30,153 bases of DNA from Candidatus Kapaibacterium sp. (GTDB lineage Bacteria; Bacteroidota; Ignavibacteria; Kapaibacteriales; UBA961): assembly GCA_023259575.1 (NCBI GenBank), contig JALRHN010000004.1, positions 1 to 30,153 on the forward strand, written 5' to 3'. Within the stretch, counting starts at the first letter, position 1; every line of letters starts with the position of its first letter. Under the pieces are notes generated by a model. It did no database searches. It was not told the DNA's origin and saw only the letters and a program-made list of their open reading frames with translations. The translations under genes and the position numbers were made by a program. This document shows positions 1 through 9,021 of this stretch, piece after piece.

Positions 1-1058
1 GTATCTACTTTAGATGAGAGAACGCATAAAGATCCAAAATTGATTTCAGGTTGAGGTGACACAATTTGCTTAGCATTTTTTAAAGTGTAAACTCCTTCTC
101 CTACTACCCATCCTTCGGTATCTGAAAACATTCTAATATCATCTAAACTGCCAGATGTGCCGCAATTTCTTTTTTCCCAATTTTTTCCAGCATCACTTGT
201 ATAATATACACCTTGATTGGTGCCACAAGCCCAACCTGTAGTGGGTGATGTTAAATATGTTCCAAACATAGATGCAGGAGTAGAATAACGATTCCAACTA
301 TTACCTAAATCAGTTGTAAAACACATGCCCCCACCGGCACCCCCACCAGCACATGTGGTTCCAGAAACAGGCACAAGAAATGAATTATCTAGCCAAGCAA
401 GCTCTTCTTGCCATGCATTTACGGTATTGGATTGAGAAAATAAGGCCCAGGTTGTACCTTTGTCAATAGTTCTCCAAATATGTCCGCTTCCGGAAGCATA
501 GCCAGTATCTTTACCAGGCTCAAGAATTAAATCACATAAACCTATATTAGGAGCATTTGCTGTGAATACCGTCCAAGAAATTCCACCATTTGTTGTCTTA
601 AAAAATTGCTGGGCCATGCCACAACCACCACCAATAACAAAGCCTGTATCAATTGTTGGAAAATAACAGCCCCATAAATTATTGGCAGCTGCTGGAGTAA
701 TTTCCGCCCATGTTGCGCCACCATCTTGAGATTTCCAAATTCCTTGAGTACCAGATGCATAACCTATAGAAGCACTAGGAAAATGGATGCTTTCCAGCAT
801 AGGATTTCTTCCTGGATCTACATTGTAGCCTGTCCAGTTTGCTCCACCATCAATAGTTTTAATTACTTTTCCATTATAACCACATATCCATCCTAATTGT
901 TTGTTGCTAGGCATAAAGAAAATATCTAGCCAATAATTATTAGAAAAACCAGCAGGTATATTAACTTTTTCCCAGTATTGGGACTGTGCATTGCTATTGA
1001 AATAGTTGCAAAAAATTATGCTGATGATAAAGACTATATATAGATGTTTTTTTATCAT
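1..1058 (-). CDS. Secreted Ycf48/BNR-repeat protein (3' end outside window)
   Basis: The reading frame is open from the ATG at 1058 to the window edge, so about 352 residues are visible and the C-terminus is missing. The N-terminus is a signal peptide: Lys-Lys, a hydrophobic run (residues 5-17), then Asn-Ala-Gln at 24-26. The mature part has at least six repeats of the form GW/GYxxGxxGxixkTxDGGxxW, for example ICGYNGKVIKTIDGGANW and YASGTQGIWKSQDGGATW. These are typical of Ycf48-like/BNR beta-propellers, which in FCB bacteria are often surface or type IX secretion cargo with a C-terminal sorting domain; that end cannot be seen. A glycine-rich insert with two Cys lies near residues 230-240. 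The start codon overlaps the stop of the upstream permease by 4 nt (ATGA), which suggests translational coupling. The function is unknown; a structural or binding role is more likely than catalysis. Confidence 0.85.
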   Translation of the reverse strand, partial: MIKKHLYIVFIISIIFCNYFNSNAQSQYWEKVNIPAGFSNNYWLDIFFMPSNKQLGWICGYNGKVIKTIDGGANWTGYNVDPGRNPMLESIHFPSASIGYASGTQGIWKSQDGGATWAEITPAAANNLWGCYFPTIDTGFVIGGGCGMAQQFFKTTNGGISWTVFTANAPNIGLCDLILEPGKDTGYASGSGHIWRTIDKGTTWALFSQSNTVNAWQEELAWLDNSFLVPVSGTTCAGGGAGGGMCFTTDLGNSWNRYSTPASMFGTYLTSPTTGWACGTNQGVYYTSDAGKNWEKRNCGTSGSLDDIRMFSDTEGWVVGEGVYTLKNAKQIVSPQPEINFGSLCVLSSKVD

Positions 1059-1927
1059 ATTTCAATCATTTTATGTTTTGCTAAAGATTGATACTGTAAC
1101 TTGACTCTAGAAATGATAATTGCACAAAGCACTTCGATCCCTGTGATAAGGGCCATTGCACCTGAAATAGAGCCATTCATCCAAATAGCTAAAAAATAGC
1201 CCGCTATTGCAGCAATTACACCAAACAAAGAAGCAAGTAGTAATACATGAGATAATCTTGAACTTAATAATAAAGCTGCACTTGGTGGAGCTGTAAATAG
1301 AGCTACAACAATAATAGCCCCAACTGCATCAAAAGCTGCAACTGTAATTAAAGAAACACATCCCATAAGAATATAATGCCAAAGAGTGGTATTTATTCCA
1401 ATAGATTGAGCATGTTCGGGATCAAAAGTTGAAATTGTTAATTCTTTAAATGCTATAAAAATAATGAAGATAGTAAGTAATAATACACTACCCATAGAAA
1501 TCAAAGCTTGTGGAATAAGAATATTGCCAATTGAAAGTAAATCCAATGGAACATAGGCTATTTCCCCATACAGCACGCAATCGGGATCTATGTCTATATT
1601 ACCACCCATAGTAGAGATTAAGATTATTCCCAAGGCAAAAAGCCAAGTAAACGTTACGCCGATAGAAGCATCTGATTGGACACGACCCCTTTTATGTAGA
1701 TATTCAATCAGAAATGAACTTAATAATCCAACACTTCCAGCACCAATTAGTACTGGAAAACCAGTTCTTGATCCAGTAAGAAGGAATGCGGAAACTATTC
1801 CAGGTAAAACAGCATGAGAAATTGCATCGCTAAGCATAGACATTTTACGAAGCACTAAAAAAGTGCCTGCCAATGCACAAGCAATAGCGGTAATTGATCC
1901 AGTTAATATGATCCAAAAAGCGTCCAT
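1055..1927 (-). CDS. ABC-3 family metal ABC transporter permease (ZnuB/MntB/TroC-D type)
   Basis: This 290-residue polytopic inner-membrane protein has about eight hydrophobic segments. It carries the family signature RKMSMLSDAISHAVLPGI near residues 27-44, the usual coupling region of ABC-3 permeases that import Zn, Mn or Fe with a periplasmic binding protein and a cytoplasmic ATPase. Length is normal for the family. The metal cannot be predicted. No ATPase or metal-binding lipoprotein gene is next to it: the gene upstream encodes an XPB-like protein and the one downstream a secreted repeat protein, so its partners must lie elsewhere or beyond the left edge. The ATG at 1927 has no convincing Shine-Dalgarno sequence. 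A tandem 10-bp repeat sits just upstream and could be a control site. Confidence 0.9.
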   Translation of the reverse strand: MDAFWIILTGSITAIACALAGTFLVLRKMSMLSDAISHAVLPGIVSAFLLTGSRTGFPVLIGAGSVGLLSSFLIEYLHKRGRVQSDASIGVTFTWLFALGIILISTMGGNIDIDPDCVLYGEIAYVPLDLLSIGNILIPQALISMGSVLLLTIFIIFIAFKELTISTFDPEHAQSIGINTTLWHYILMGCVSLITVAAFDAVGAIIVVALFTAPPSAALLLSSRLSHVLLLASLFGVIAAIAGYFLAIWMNGSISGAMALITGIEVLCAIIISRVKLQYQSLAKHKMIEI

Positions 1928-1935
1928 GCTGCAAA

Positions 1936-1960
1936 ATAGGTAAAATTAAGATAGGTAAAA
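1936..1960. repeat. Tandem 10-bp repeat upstream of the metal permease
   Basis: ATAGGTAAAA occurs at 1936-1945 and again at 1951-1960, 15 bp apart, directly upstream of the permease start at 1927. The repeat is visible in the sequence. That it is a regulator site is a guess; the region is AT-rich and only two copies exist. Confidence 0.35.
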
Positions 1961-2002
1961 GCCTGAATTCATAATAACTATTAGAGTGTATTCATATCCG
2001 AA

Positions 2003-3844
2003 TTACTCCATAAAATATCCTAATTCTTCTAATCTTTTCTTTAACTTAAAAACATCACTTTTAGCAATAATTATTCTGAAACCTTCTGCTCTTTTAACAA
2101 GAGATTTTAATATTGAATCTTGAGCAAAAAGCTCTGCAAGTTCACCTTGATTTTTCAACTTAAAAACAATATCTAAGGGTTCTGGTATTAATGGATTTGC
2201 TTTTTCTAATAATTGCTGAAAAAATTGAGTAAAATGATCGGGTAAATCTTGATGTATGATTTGTTTGAACTGTACTATTTTTCTTTCGATATCACTTACA
2301 GAATGACATCCCTTTAAAAAGGCTGCAGAATTTAAAGAAAATATATGTGTTCCCATTGATGATGCAAATGGAGATAATGCTATGCTTCGATGTGAAGAAT
2401 CACCTTTAATTGTAATAATAAGTCTATTGTTATCAAGTAGATAAGAATTATCTTGACTGCTTTTCTTTTTTGTGGCAATATGCTTTTTCTTTCCAATAAT
2501 ATATTCACCCATTTCAGTTAGGCGCACATACATAATTCCATCTGCAGGAGTAAGATATCTAGTATTTTTTAATTGATATTGATAATGAGAAGGTTTTTGT
2601 AATAGAATATCTATAATACCAAGACTTGCTAGAATAGCTAAAACACCTTTAAATAGAGAAGGATGAACAGCTTCTCTGATTACAATTGGGTCTAAAATTG
2701 GTTTTTCAAGTGATGATAATTCTAAAAATGCACCATCATCAGGAATAGGCTCTGAAGTATAAAATGGTGGCACATGTCCATGCATAAATGATCTAATAAT
2801 CATAGAATCAACTTGAATCCATGTATTAGACTGTATTAATTGCAATGTATGTGTTATTGAGTTCATAAATTCTACACTATTATTTGGATGATTATCATCA
2901 TGTAAAAAGTGCAGAAGAAACTCTTTAATAGGAAGATTTCCACTTATTAATTCATTATAGCAATATTGTATTGCTTCAAAACCTGAAGGTATATCGGTTT
3001 TATTATGTTCAAAAACATGAATTATAAGCCATGATACATATTGGAATGAAAAAGTATCATATTCAGCAATATGAGGGTAAAATTCTGGTAGATCGTAAAG
3101 GTTTATTATAGACTTTGCTTTTTTCCTTAGCAATGCACCTGGTTTATGTATTTCCTCCACGCTAATTTCATGAAGAACAGATGCACATAGCTCAGTAAAT
3201 ACTTCGGAAGTTCTTTCATTATTTCGATATGAATAAAATGTACTTGCAAGAAATTCATCAGAATGATTAGTAGTTTCAAAAATAGAAGGTTCAGGGGCAT
3301 CAATACATCTTTTTAAGGCCTTTGTCATTAAAGGAGGAAGATAAAACCATACATTTAAAAAACGTGGAGTTTGAATCTTTTGAATTTTTCTATTTATTGG
3401 AGGATGAAATTCCTGAATTGCCAAAAGAGAATATTCTGGTCTGGCAATTGCCTGTGATGGAAGTACAGAATCCTCAGAAAATTGCAAAGTAGTAATATCT
3501 TCAACCCTTTTGATGTCTGGATTTGCTGCAGGCACTGCACCAGTCCACACTACATTTTGCATCAGATCTAGAACATGTTGAGGAATAAACTTGATAAAAT
3601 CTTTTAACAGTTTTGGTTCAATAATAAGATGGGTTAAAATCATTGCAATCTCATCTTTTGATGGATATATATTTGATTTTGCCATATGTAAAAACTGCTG
3701 TAAAGCTTTATTAGAAGCTCTAATGATTATCTGTCCTCTTAGATATTCATTATAAATAAGATTTAACTCCCCAATACTGTAGTGTTCAACAATTTCCGCT
3801 GATAGAGCTAAAAACTCTTCTTTTTGTGTTTGCTTAGATTTCAT
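2003..3844 (-). CDS. XPB/Ssl2 Helicase_C_3-like protein, partner of the SNF2 ATPase
   Basis: This 613-residue soluble protein has no Walker motifs. The last ~150 residues match the layout of the Helicase_C_3/XPB-Ssl2 N-terminal-like domain as I know it: a strand-rich start (RLIITIKGDSS), then FSLNSAAFLKGCHSVSDIERKI, a helix around QDLPDHFTQFFQQLLEKA, then a strand, LAELFAQDSILKSLVKR, and RIIIAKSDVFKLKKRLEELGY. The first ~450 residues are mostly helical and unrecognised. The start is set at ATG 3844 because AAGGAG stands 7 nt before it; an upstream ATG at 3880 would lengthen the overlap with the SNF2 gene from 11 to 47 bp and lacks such a site. The overlap implies translational coupling, so it probably works with the SNF2 ATPase on DNA. 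The family call is by eye and moderate. Confidence 0.6.
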   Translation of the reverse strand: MKSKQTQKEEFLALSAEIVEHYSIGELNLIYNEYLRGQIIIRASNKALQQFLHMAKSNIYPSKDEIAMILTHLIIEPKLLKDFIKFIPQHVLDLMQNVVWTGAVPAANPDIKRVEDITTLQFSEDSVLPSQAIARPEYSLLAIQEFHPPINRKIQKIQTPRFLNVWFYLPPLMTKALKRCIDAPEPSIFETTNHSDEFLASTFYSYRNNERTSEVFTELCASVLHEISVEEIHKPGALLRKKAKSIINLYDLPEFYPHIAEYDTFSFQYVSWLIIHVFEHNKTDIPSGFEAIQYCYNELISGNLPIKEFLLHFLHDDNHPNNSVEFMNSITHTLQLIQSNTWIQVDSMIIRSFMHGHVPPFYTSEPIPDDGAFLELSSLEKPILDPIVIREAVHPSLFKGVLAILASLGIIDILLQKPSHYQYQLKNTRYLTPADGIMYVRLTEMGEYIIGKKKHIATKKKSSQDNSYLLDNNRLIITIKGDSSHRSIALSPFASSMGTHIFSLNSAAFLKGCHSVSDIERKIVQFKQIIHQDLPDHFTQFFQQLLEKANPLIPEPLDIVFKLKNQGELAELFAQDSILKSLVKRAEGFRIIIAKSDVFKLKKRLEELGYFME

Positions 3845-6638
3845 AATCTGACTCCTTACCCAAAATATATTCGATATCATCTTCGGTTAACGATTTTAAT
3901 GATGCAGAATCTGTAGAAATTATTGCATCAAAAAGTTCTTTCTTTTTTTCTTGAAGGCGTAATATTTTTTCTTCAATTGTTCCCCGTGCAATAAGCTTAT
4001 AGCTAAGAACTGTATTATGTTGTCCTATTCTATGAGATCTATCAACTGCTTGATTTTCAGCTGCAATATTCCACCAAGGATCATACATAAAGATAGTATC
4101 AGCAGCTGTTAAATTTAAGCCTAATCCACCAGTTTTTAATGTCATAATAAATACCTTTATATCAGGATCTGTCTGAAATAAATGCACTATATCTTGTCTA
4201 TTAGTAGAAGCCCCCGTCATTGATACATGCCCTATATTAGCCGATAGTAAATCCTGAGTGATGCACTCTACGGCACCAAGATAATTAGTAAAAATCAACA
4301 CTTTATGTCCATTTGATACAGCATCTTGTACTTGTTCAATAAGAATTTCTCTTTTTGGAGAAATTATTTTCCCTTCTGTTTTTACTTCTGGTGAAGAAGC
4401 AATTTGTCTTAAATCGCTAAGTGCTTGCAATATATGAAATTGAGACTTTTCAATCCCTTCGTTAACAATTTCTTCTCTTATAGTTTGATAATAGAAATTT
4501 CTTCTTTGTTCATAATAAGTAGCTTGTTCTGGTGACATTTCAACAAATAGAGTTTGTTCTATTTTGTCTGGCAATTCTTTAGCTACTTCTTTTTTTAATC
4601 TTCGTAGAATAAATGGGAATATTTTTCTTCTTAATTCTGCGGCGGCATCTTTGCTATTTTCTTTTTGAATTGGAATTGCATATAACCTAGAAAATTCTTC
4701 TGATGAACCAAACATTGCAGGATTTAAAAATCTAAAAAGAGAATATAATTCACCAATATTATTTTCTATGGGTGTACCACTTAAAGCAAGCCTAAATTTT
4801 CCGTGTAATAGCATTGCTGCTTTTGCTGTTCTTGAATTAAGGTTTTTGATATTTTGTGATTCATCAAGAATTATGGCATGAAATTCTTTTTCTTTGATGT
4901 GCTGAATATCATGTCTTAATACTGAATAAGTTGTAAGAATTACTTCTGCTTTGTCGGCTAATTCTAAATCTCTGTATTGTCCATAATAGGTATAATATTT
5001 AATGTTAGGAGCAAATTTTTGTAATTCTTGTTCCCAATTAAACAATAAGCTTTTTGGCATTACAATTAATGTGCTTTTTTGTGCTTCGGGATATATCGAG
5101 GCTAATAATGCAATTGTTTGCAGTGTTTTTCCAAGCCCCATATCATCTGCCAAACAGCCTCCTAAATTATGTTCATGTAAATATCTAAGCCATTTATATC
5201 CCAGTATTTGATATGGCCTTAACTCTGCATTAAGCGAAGGTACTTTATATTTTGCTTTATGATATGTAGTAAAGCCCCTAAAAATAGATTTTGCATAAGG
5301 AAAAGATTTTTCTGCTGCATTTTCTTCTAATAAATCTTCGATGATTGGTAAATCAAAAAATGTGACTTTTACTTTCTTTTTATGTTTAAAAAATATCCTT
5401 TCCAATTTACGCATATAGTCGAAATTGGGTATTGCTTGAGTGCCATTGGAAAGTTGCACATAACCATGTTGTTTATAAAAAGTGAGAGCATCAAATAAAG
5501 TAAAATGCTCTTCATCAATTATAAAATCAACTTCTCCTTCTAGAAAATCTATTCCATGGCTAAAATTAACAGATAAAGTAGGATTGACAGATTTAATTTT
5601 ATAGGATTTTAAGTTTTCTGCTCCAAAAACAGCAAATTCATCTACTAATAATGGTAATTCTTTTCTAATAAATTCTCTTGCTAATTCTTCATGTATTATG
5701 AACAAAGTACCATCAACAATAAAATCAGATGATGTCCTTGCCATTTTTTTGATATGATTTAGCTTTTTAGATAAATTTTCTACATAAGCAATCAAATCTA
5801 TCTCTTGTATTCGGCTGATGAGTATTCTTTTTTCAGTATCATTTACAGATACATATCTTTGAATATCATATTGTTCCATCAAAGTTGGTTCTGTTTCTGG
5901 TATAGACTGAGACATTCTAAGATATAGGGTGTTCTCAGCATCTATTTTTTCAAAAAATAAACTAGGAACAGTAGAGCGAATTTCACCTTCTTCTACTTTG
6001 TATTTTTTATAGGAAATGTGAATGCCTGGATAGGCAGACAAAAGTAATGAGAGATAATGTTCTATTTCATGGGGAAAGATCAATGTTTGAAATAGTCTTA
6101 ATAATTGGGGTTTGCCACCAGTAGGATAAATCTCATAAATTTTGCCATTTGCATAGACGCTATTATCAGTAAGCGCCATAATGGGTCTAATAGTTTTTCT
6201 TTTATATACTAAAAAGAAATTTGTTTCATATTGAGCTTCATGAGGCTGAATAGAAAGGTGGATTTCTCCTTTTATATCTTCTGATGCAAACTGAATTGGA
6301 CGCATTGCGGCATCAATTACATTTGGGCATTTTCTAAGAAGCCAAATAAGATGATCATGCTCTGCAAAATAAATTCTTCCGGAAGGTTTATCCCAATTTA
6401 TAGTAAAAGCAGATTTTAAAATAATGGCATCTATTGCTTGTAAAAAATCTCGTATCGGTCCTTTATATGCATTTGAATCTGGCTCAATTTCTTCCCTTTT
6501 TTCATCGATTATACGTAGATAAGCCCCATGTTCATCAAAATTTAATTGAAACAATAGCTGTTCAGGAGTTTGTTTTAAACTTCTAGAATGTGCAGATTTT
6601 TTCTTCATTGTCTCAAAAAGCGATGTTCTTTGTTCCAT
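3834..6638 (-). CDS. SNF2-family DNA-dependent ATPase/helicase-like protein
   Basis: This large Swi2/Snf2 ATPase (934 residues from ATG 6638) should bind and translocate on double-stranded DNA using ATP. Superfamily 2 motifs are in order: motif I DDMGLGKT (near residue 500), motif II DESQ (near 590, a DExx box), motif III LALSGTPIENN, then the C-terminal RecA lobe with KVLIFTNYLGAVE, TLKTGGLGLNLTAAD, DPWWNIAAENQAVDR and HRIGQ. The N-terminal ~470 residues hold no ATPase motif and probably include the bacterial SNF2-associated region; no zinc-binding SWIM cysteines are visible. The frame extends to a TTG at 6671; the ATG at 6638 is preferred, and ATG 6608 is also possible, with no good ribosome site at any of them. 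Its 3' end overlaps the XPB-like gene. Likely roles are transcription recycling (RapA-like), repair or defence; the sequence does not decide. Confidence 0.93.
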   Translation of the reverse strand: MEQRTSLFETMKKKSAHSRSLKQTPEQLLFQLNFDEHGAYLRIIDEKREEIEPDSNAYKGPIRDFLQAIDAIILKSAFTINWDKPSGRIYFAEHDHLIWLLRKCPNVIDAAMRPIQFASEDIKGEIHLSIQPHEAQYETNFFLVYKRKTIRPIMALTDNSVYANGKIYEIYPTGGKPQLLRLFQTLIFPHEIEHYLSLLLSAYPGIHISYKKYKVEEGEIRSTVPSLFFEKIDAENTLYLRMSQSIPETEPTLMEQYDIQRYVSVNDTEKRILISRIQEIDLIAYVENLSKKLNHIKKMARTSSDFIVDGTLFIIHEELAREFIRKELPLLVDEFAVFGAENLKSYKIKSVNPTLSVNFSHGIDFLEGEVDFIIDEEHFTLFDALTFYKQHGYVQLSNGTQAIPNFDYMRKLERIFFKHKKKVKVTFFDLPIIEDLLEENAAEKSFPYAKSIFRGFTTYHKAKYKVPSLNAELRPYQILGYKWLRYLHEHNLGGCLADDMGLGKTLQTIALLASIYPEAQKSTLIVMPKSLLFNWEQELQKFAPNIKYYTYYGQYRDLELADKAEVILTTYSVLRHDIQHIKEKEFHAIILDESQNIKNLNSRTAKAAMLLHGKFRLALSGTPIENNIGELYSLFRFLNPAMFGSSEEFSRLYAIPIQKENSKDAAAELRRKIFPFILRRLKKEVAKELPDKIEQTLFVEMSPEQATYYEQRRNFYYQTIREEIVNEGIEKSQFHILQALSDLRQIASSPEVKTEGKIISPKREILIEQVQDAVSNGHKVLIFTNYLGAVECITQDLLSANIGHVSMTGASTNRQDIVHLFQTDPDIKVFIMTLKTGGLGLNLTAADTIFMYDPWWNIAAENQAVDRSHRIGQHNTVLSYKLIARGTIEEKILRLQEKKKELFDAIISTDSASLKSLTEDDIEYILGKESDYEI

Positions 6639-6701
6639 ATTTTTGGCATTGTAATTGCGTTTACTATTCAACTCAAGTATATGTACAATTAGAGTTGATA
6701 A

Positions 6702-6971
6702 ATGAATACTGCAATGTGTTCGGAAGTTATTGTAAAAGCAGTTCCATCATTTGGCGATGTAAATGGAGCTGATTTTGGTTTTTCTGTTCAAAATGGCACT
6801 CTTATACAGGGCATGATGTCTGCATGTAAAGAAGCATTATTATCTGCAAAAGAAGTTGATTCAATGCAAACTTTGCTTTTGCGTTGTTTTTCCTCTTCTG
6901 AAGGCACATTTACCGTTGAATTTTTAGATGAATTTCAATCTGATTCAACTTTTGCTATGTTGCCTTTATAA
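6702..6971 (+). CDS. Small protein of unknown function (89 aa)
   Basis: I do not recognise this protein. It fills the gap between the divergent SNF2 gene and the convergent queE, starting at ATG 6702 and stopping 5 nt before the queE stop. Composition looks protein-like, with alternating hydrophobic and polar residues, three Cys, no signal peptide and no membrane segment. Predicted by eye: a strand (SEVIVKAVPSF), a helix around residues 36-50 (QGMMSACKEALLSAKEVD), then strands (TLLLRCF, TFTVEFLDEF), an alpha/beta pattern. A TATTTTTG at 6638-6645 could be its -7 promoter element. The ORF could still be spurious, but it overlaps no other gene and its codon use resembles its neighbours. Confidence 0.55.
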   Translation: MNTAMCSEVIVKAVPSFGDVNGADFGFSVQNGTLIQGMMSACKEALLSAKEVDSMQTLLLRCFSSSEGTFTVEFLDEFQSDSTFAMLPL

Positions 6972-6976
6972 AGTGT

Positions 6977-7687
6977 TTACACTCCTCTGGCCATGGGGTC
7001 CCAGATAAATTTGTGCATTTGTAATTGCATTTTCACATCAAGTCTATCTTCTAGTATCCATTCAGCAAGATCAGCAAATGCTAATTGATTAAAAACGCAT
7101 GAAAAAAGTACCGCCTTGCATGAGTTGATCAATTGATACTGTTCTACAATTTGTTTTGCCCATAGATAATCTGTTCTTGAAGCAAGAACAAATTTAACTT
7201 CATCTTGAGCATTTATTAAAAGTAGATTATCATAATTATTTAAAGAGCTCATTTTAGAATCTGGGCATTTCATATCAATGATTTTTACTACTCTTGTGTC
7301 TACAAACTGAGTATTAATATGTCCACCTGTTTCGATTGCTACTGTGTATCCTTTATCACATAAAAATGTCATCAGTGGATATATATTTACTTGTTCCAAT
7401 GGCTCACCGCCAGTAAACTCTATAAAGTTGCAGTCAAATTCTTCTATCTTTGATAAAATTTCTTCACCTATCATATCAAAACCACCTTTTTTGTGGTCTA
7501 AAGCATAAGCGGTATCACACCAAGAACAACGTAAAGAGCATCCTTGTAAACGGATAAACACGCAACGTTCACCTGCTCTTACACCTTCTCCTTGCAATGA
7601 ATGGAATATTTCACTTATAGAAAAATGTAGATTAAGTGGATCTTTTATATCTAAAACGCTATTATCTGGCTGTATGAATTTACTCAT
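6977..7687 (-). CDS. queE: 7-carboxy-7-deazaguanine synthase (radical SAM)
   Basis: QueE converts 6-carboxy-5,6,7,8-tetrahydropterin to 7-carboxy-7-deazaguanine, the ring contraction that leads to preQ0 and queuosine in tRNA. The 236-residue protein has the radical-SAM cluster motif CX3CX2C (C50, C54, C57, in LQGCSLRCSWCDTAY), the conserved N-terminal SEIFHSLQGEG and the SAM-binding TGGEP at 92-96. It follows the heptose kinase gene with a 5-nt gap, so the two are probably co-transcribed although their pathways are unrelated. The other queuosine genes (queD, queC, queF) are not in the window. The end of the gene is convergent with the small ORF at 6702-6971. Confidence 0.93.
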   Translation of the reverse strand: MSKFIQPDNSVLDIKDPLNLHFSISEIFHSLQGEGVRAGERCVFIRLQGCSLRCSWCDTAYALDHKKGGFDMIGEEILSKIEEFDCNFIEFTGGEPLEQVNIYPLMTFLCDKGYTVAIETGGHINTQFVDTRVVKIIDMKCPDSKMSSLNNYDNLLLINAQDEVKFVLASRTDYLWAKQIVEQYQLINSCKAVLFSCVFNQLAFADLAEWILEDRLDVKMQLQMHKFIWDPMARGV

Positions 7688-7692
7688 TGAGA

Positions 7693-8685
7693 TTATTCTT
7701 CATCTAATTGTATTGCTTCTATTAATTGTTCTGGTTGTATAGAAACTATGCCGGGTAATTCGCAAACATATCCTGCTGCAAAATTGCTCATAATAGCAGC
7801 CTCTTGCATAGTTGCACCACCTGCAACAGCTGCAGCTAAAGTTGCTATTGCTGTATCACCGGCACCAGAAACATCAGCAACTTTCCTTGCCCTTGTTGGC
7901 ACAGAAGAAATAGACCCATTATGTTCGAATAACATCATTCCTTTTTCCCCAAGTGTTAAAAGTACATTTTGACAATGAAGTTTTAACAATAATTCTTTTC
8001 CTGCCCTTACGATATCATCGTCTGACTTTAAAGCAAATCCCAAAGCTTCTTGAGCTTCTTTTTTATTTGGTTTGAACAAAGCAACATGTTGATAAGAAAA
8101 AAAATGTTTAAACTTTGGGTCAACAAAAACAGGGATTTTATGCTCTAAAGCAAAAGCGCAAATAGTATGAATCATATATTCTGTCATTACTCCCTTATTA
8201 TAATCTTCAAGAATAATTCCAGACAAATGATCTGCGTTTTTAAGTGTTTGTATTATAATGTCTGCTTCTTGATTTGTAATATCGGTTCTCACTTCTCTGT
8301 CTAAGCGAACCATTTGTTGATTATTTCCTATAATTCTAGTTTTAACTGTTGTTGGCCTAGAATCTAAGCATACAATACCATTGGTTGATGACCCATTTTC
8401 TTTTAAGATATCTAATAAGGAATGTCCAGAATTATCAGTACCTGCAATGCCACAAAGTAAAGGTTTGATTCCTAATGCTTTAAGATTACCCGCTACATTT
8501 GCTGCACCACCCAAATGCAAAGATTCATGTTCTAAATCAATTACAGGGACAGGTGCTTCTGGGGAAATCCTTGTTACACTACCCCAAAAATATTTATCTA
8601 ACATAATGTCTCCTACAACAGCTATAGTAGAGCCATTGCAAGACTGTAAAATTTCTTTTGCACGAAGTGATGTAATTGTATGCAT
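7693..8685 (-). CDS. hldA: D-glycero-beta-D-manno-heptose-7-phosphate kinase (PfkB family)
   Basis: This sugar kinase phosphorylates heptose-7-phosphate at C1 in the ADP-heptose route to the LPS inner core. The 330-residue PfkB/ribokinase fold shows VVGDIMLDKYFWGSVTRISPEAP (residues 23-45), the GGAANVAGN motif at 59-67, and the anion hole with catalytic Asp in DVSGAGDT (Asp near 277). The start matches HldE/RfaE domain I well. The protein ends after the kinase, so the nucleotidyltransferase half of bifunctional HldE is missing; a separate HldC would be needed and is not here. A related PfkB kinase with another sugar substrate cannot be excluded. ATG 8685 has no clear Shine-Dalgarno; a possible -7 element lies about 62 nt upstream. 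Confidence 0.87.
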   Translation of the reverse strand: MHTITSLRAKEILQSCNGSTIAVVGDIMLDKYFWGSVTRISPEAPVPVIDLEHESLHLGGAANVAGNLKALGIKPLLCGIAGTDNSGHSLLDILKENGSSTNGIVCLDSRPTTVKTRIIGNNQQMVRLDREVRTDITNQEADIIIQTLKNADHLSGIILEDYNKGVMTEYMIHTICAFALEHKIPVFVDPKFKHFFSYQHVALFKPNKKEAQEALGFALKSDDDIVRAGKELLLKLHCQNVLLTLGEKGMMLFEHNGSISSVPTRARKVADVSGAGDTAIATLAAAVAGGATMQEAAIMSNFAAGYVCELPGIVSIQPEQLIEAIQLDEE

Positions 8686-8747
8686 GGTACCATCATTAAC
8701 AGTGGAAAAAACCGATAATGTAATTACAATTCAAAAAAAAGCAAGTT

Positions 8748-8756
8748 GCAAAAATA
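8748..8756 (-). promoter_or_regulatory. Candidate -7 promoter element for hldA-queE
   Basis: TATTTTTGC on the minus strand matches the Bacteroidota TAnnTTTGc element and lies about 62 nt before the hldA ATG. No TTTG at the expected -33 position is seen, so support is partial. Confidence 0.35.
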
Positions 8757-9021
8757 ACAAAATTTTAAGCGGTTTTAGGGGATTCATTTGTAATGTAAAA
8801 AAAGAATACTACTATCATGAGAGTATAAATAACAAAGATTATCGTATTTTTGCATATTGATAGTGAATAGTTAGGTTTTTTTGACAATTGCAAGTATATC
8901 TAAAGCTTTGTTTATGGGGAACTTATACTATGTAGTTTGTTATCGCACATTGTATTACATGGTGCTGAAAAGACTATAACCATCATATTCAATTTTTATG
9001 TTGATACTGAATATTCTTTGA

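Noticed and set aside
542..760. 72-residue minus-strand frame near the left edge
   Set aside because: It is a shadow of the BNR-repeat gene in another frame on the same strand; the real frame is open from 1058 to position 1.
8381..8860. 159-residue plus-strand frame across the hldA start
   Set aside because: It is largely antisense to the well-supported hldA gene, has no recognisable domain and its tail reads through AT-rich intergenic sequence.
8881..8909. TTGACA as a sigma-70 -35 box before ybeY
   Set aside because: No TATAAT-like sequence lies at 16-18 bp spacing, and this lineage probably uses another consensus.
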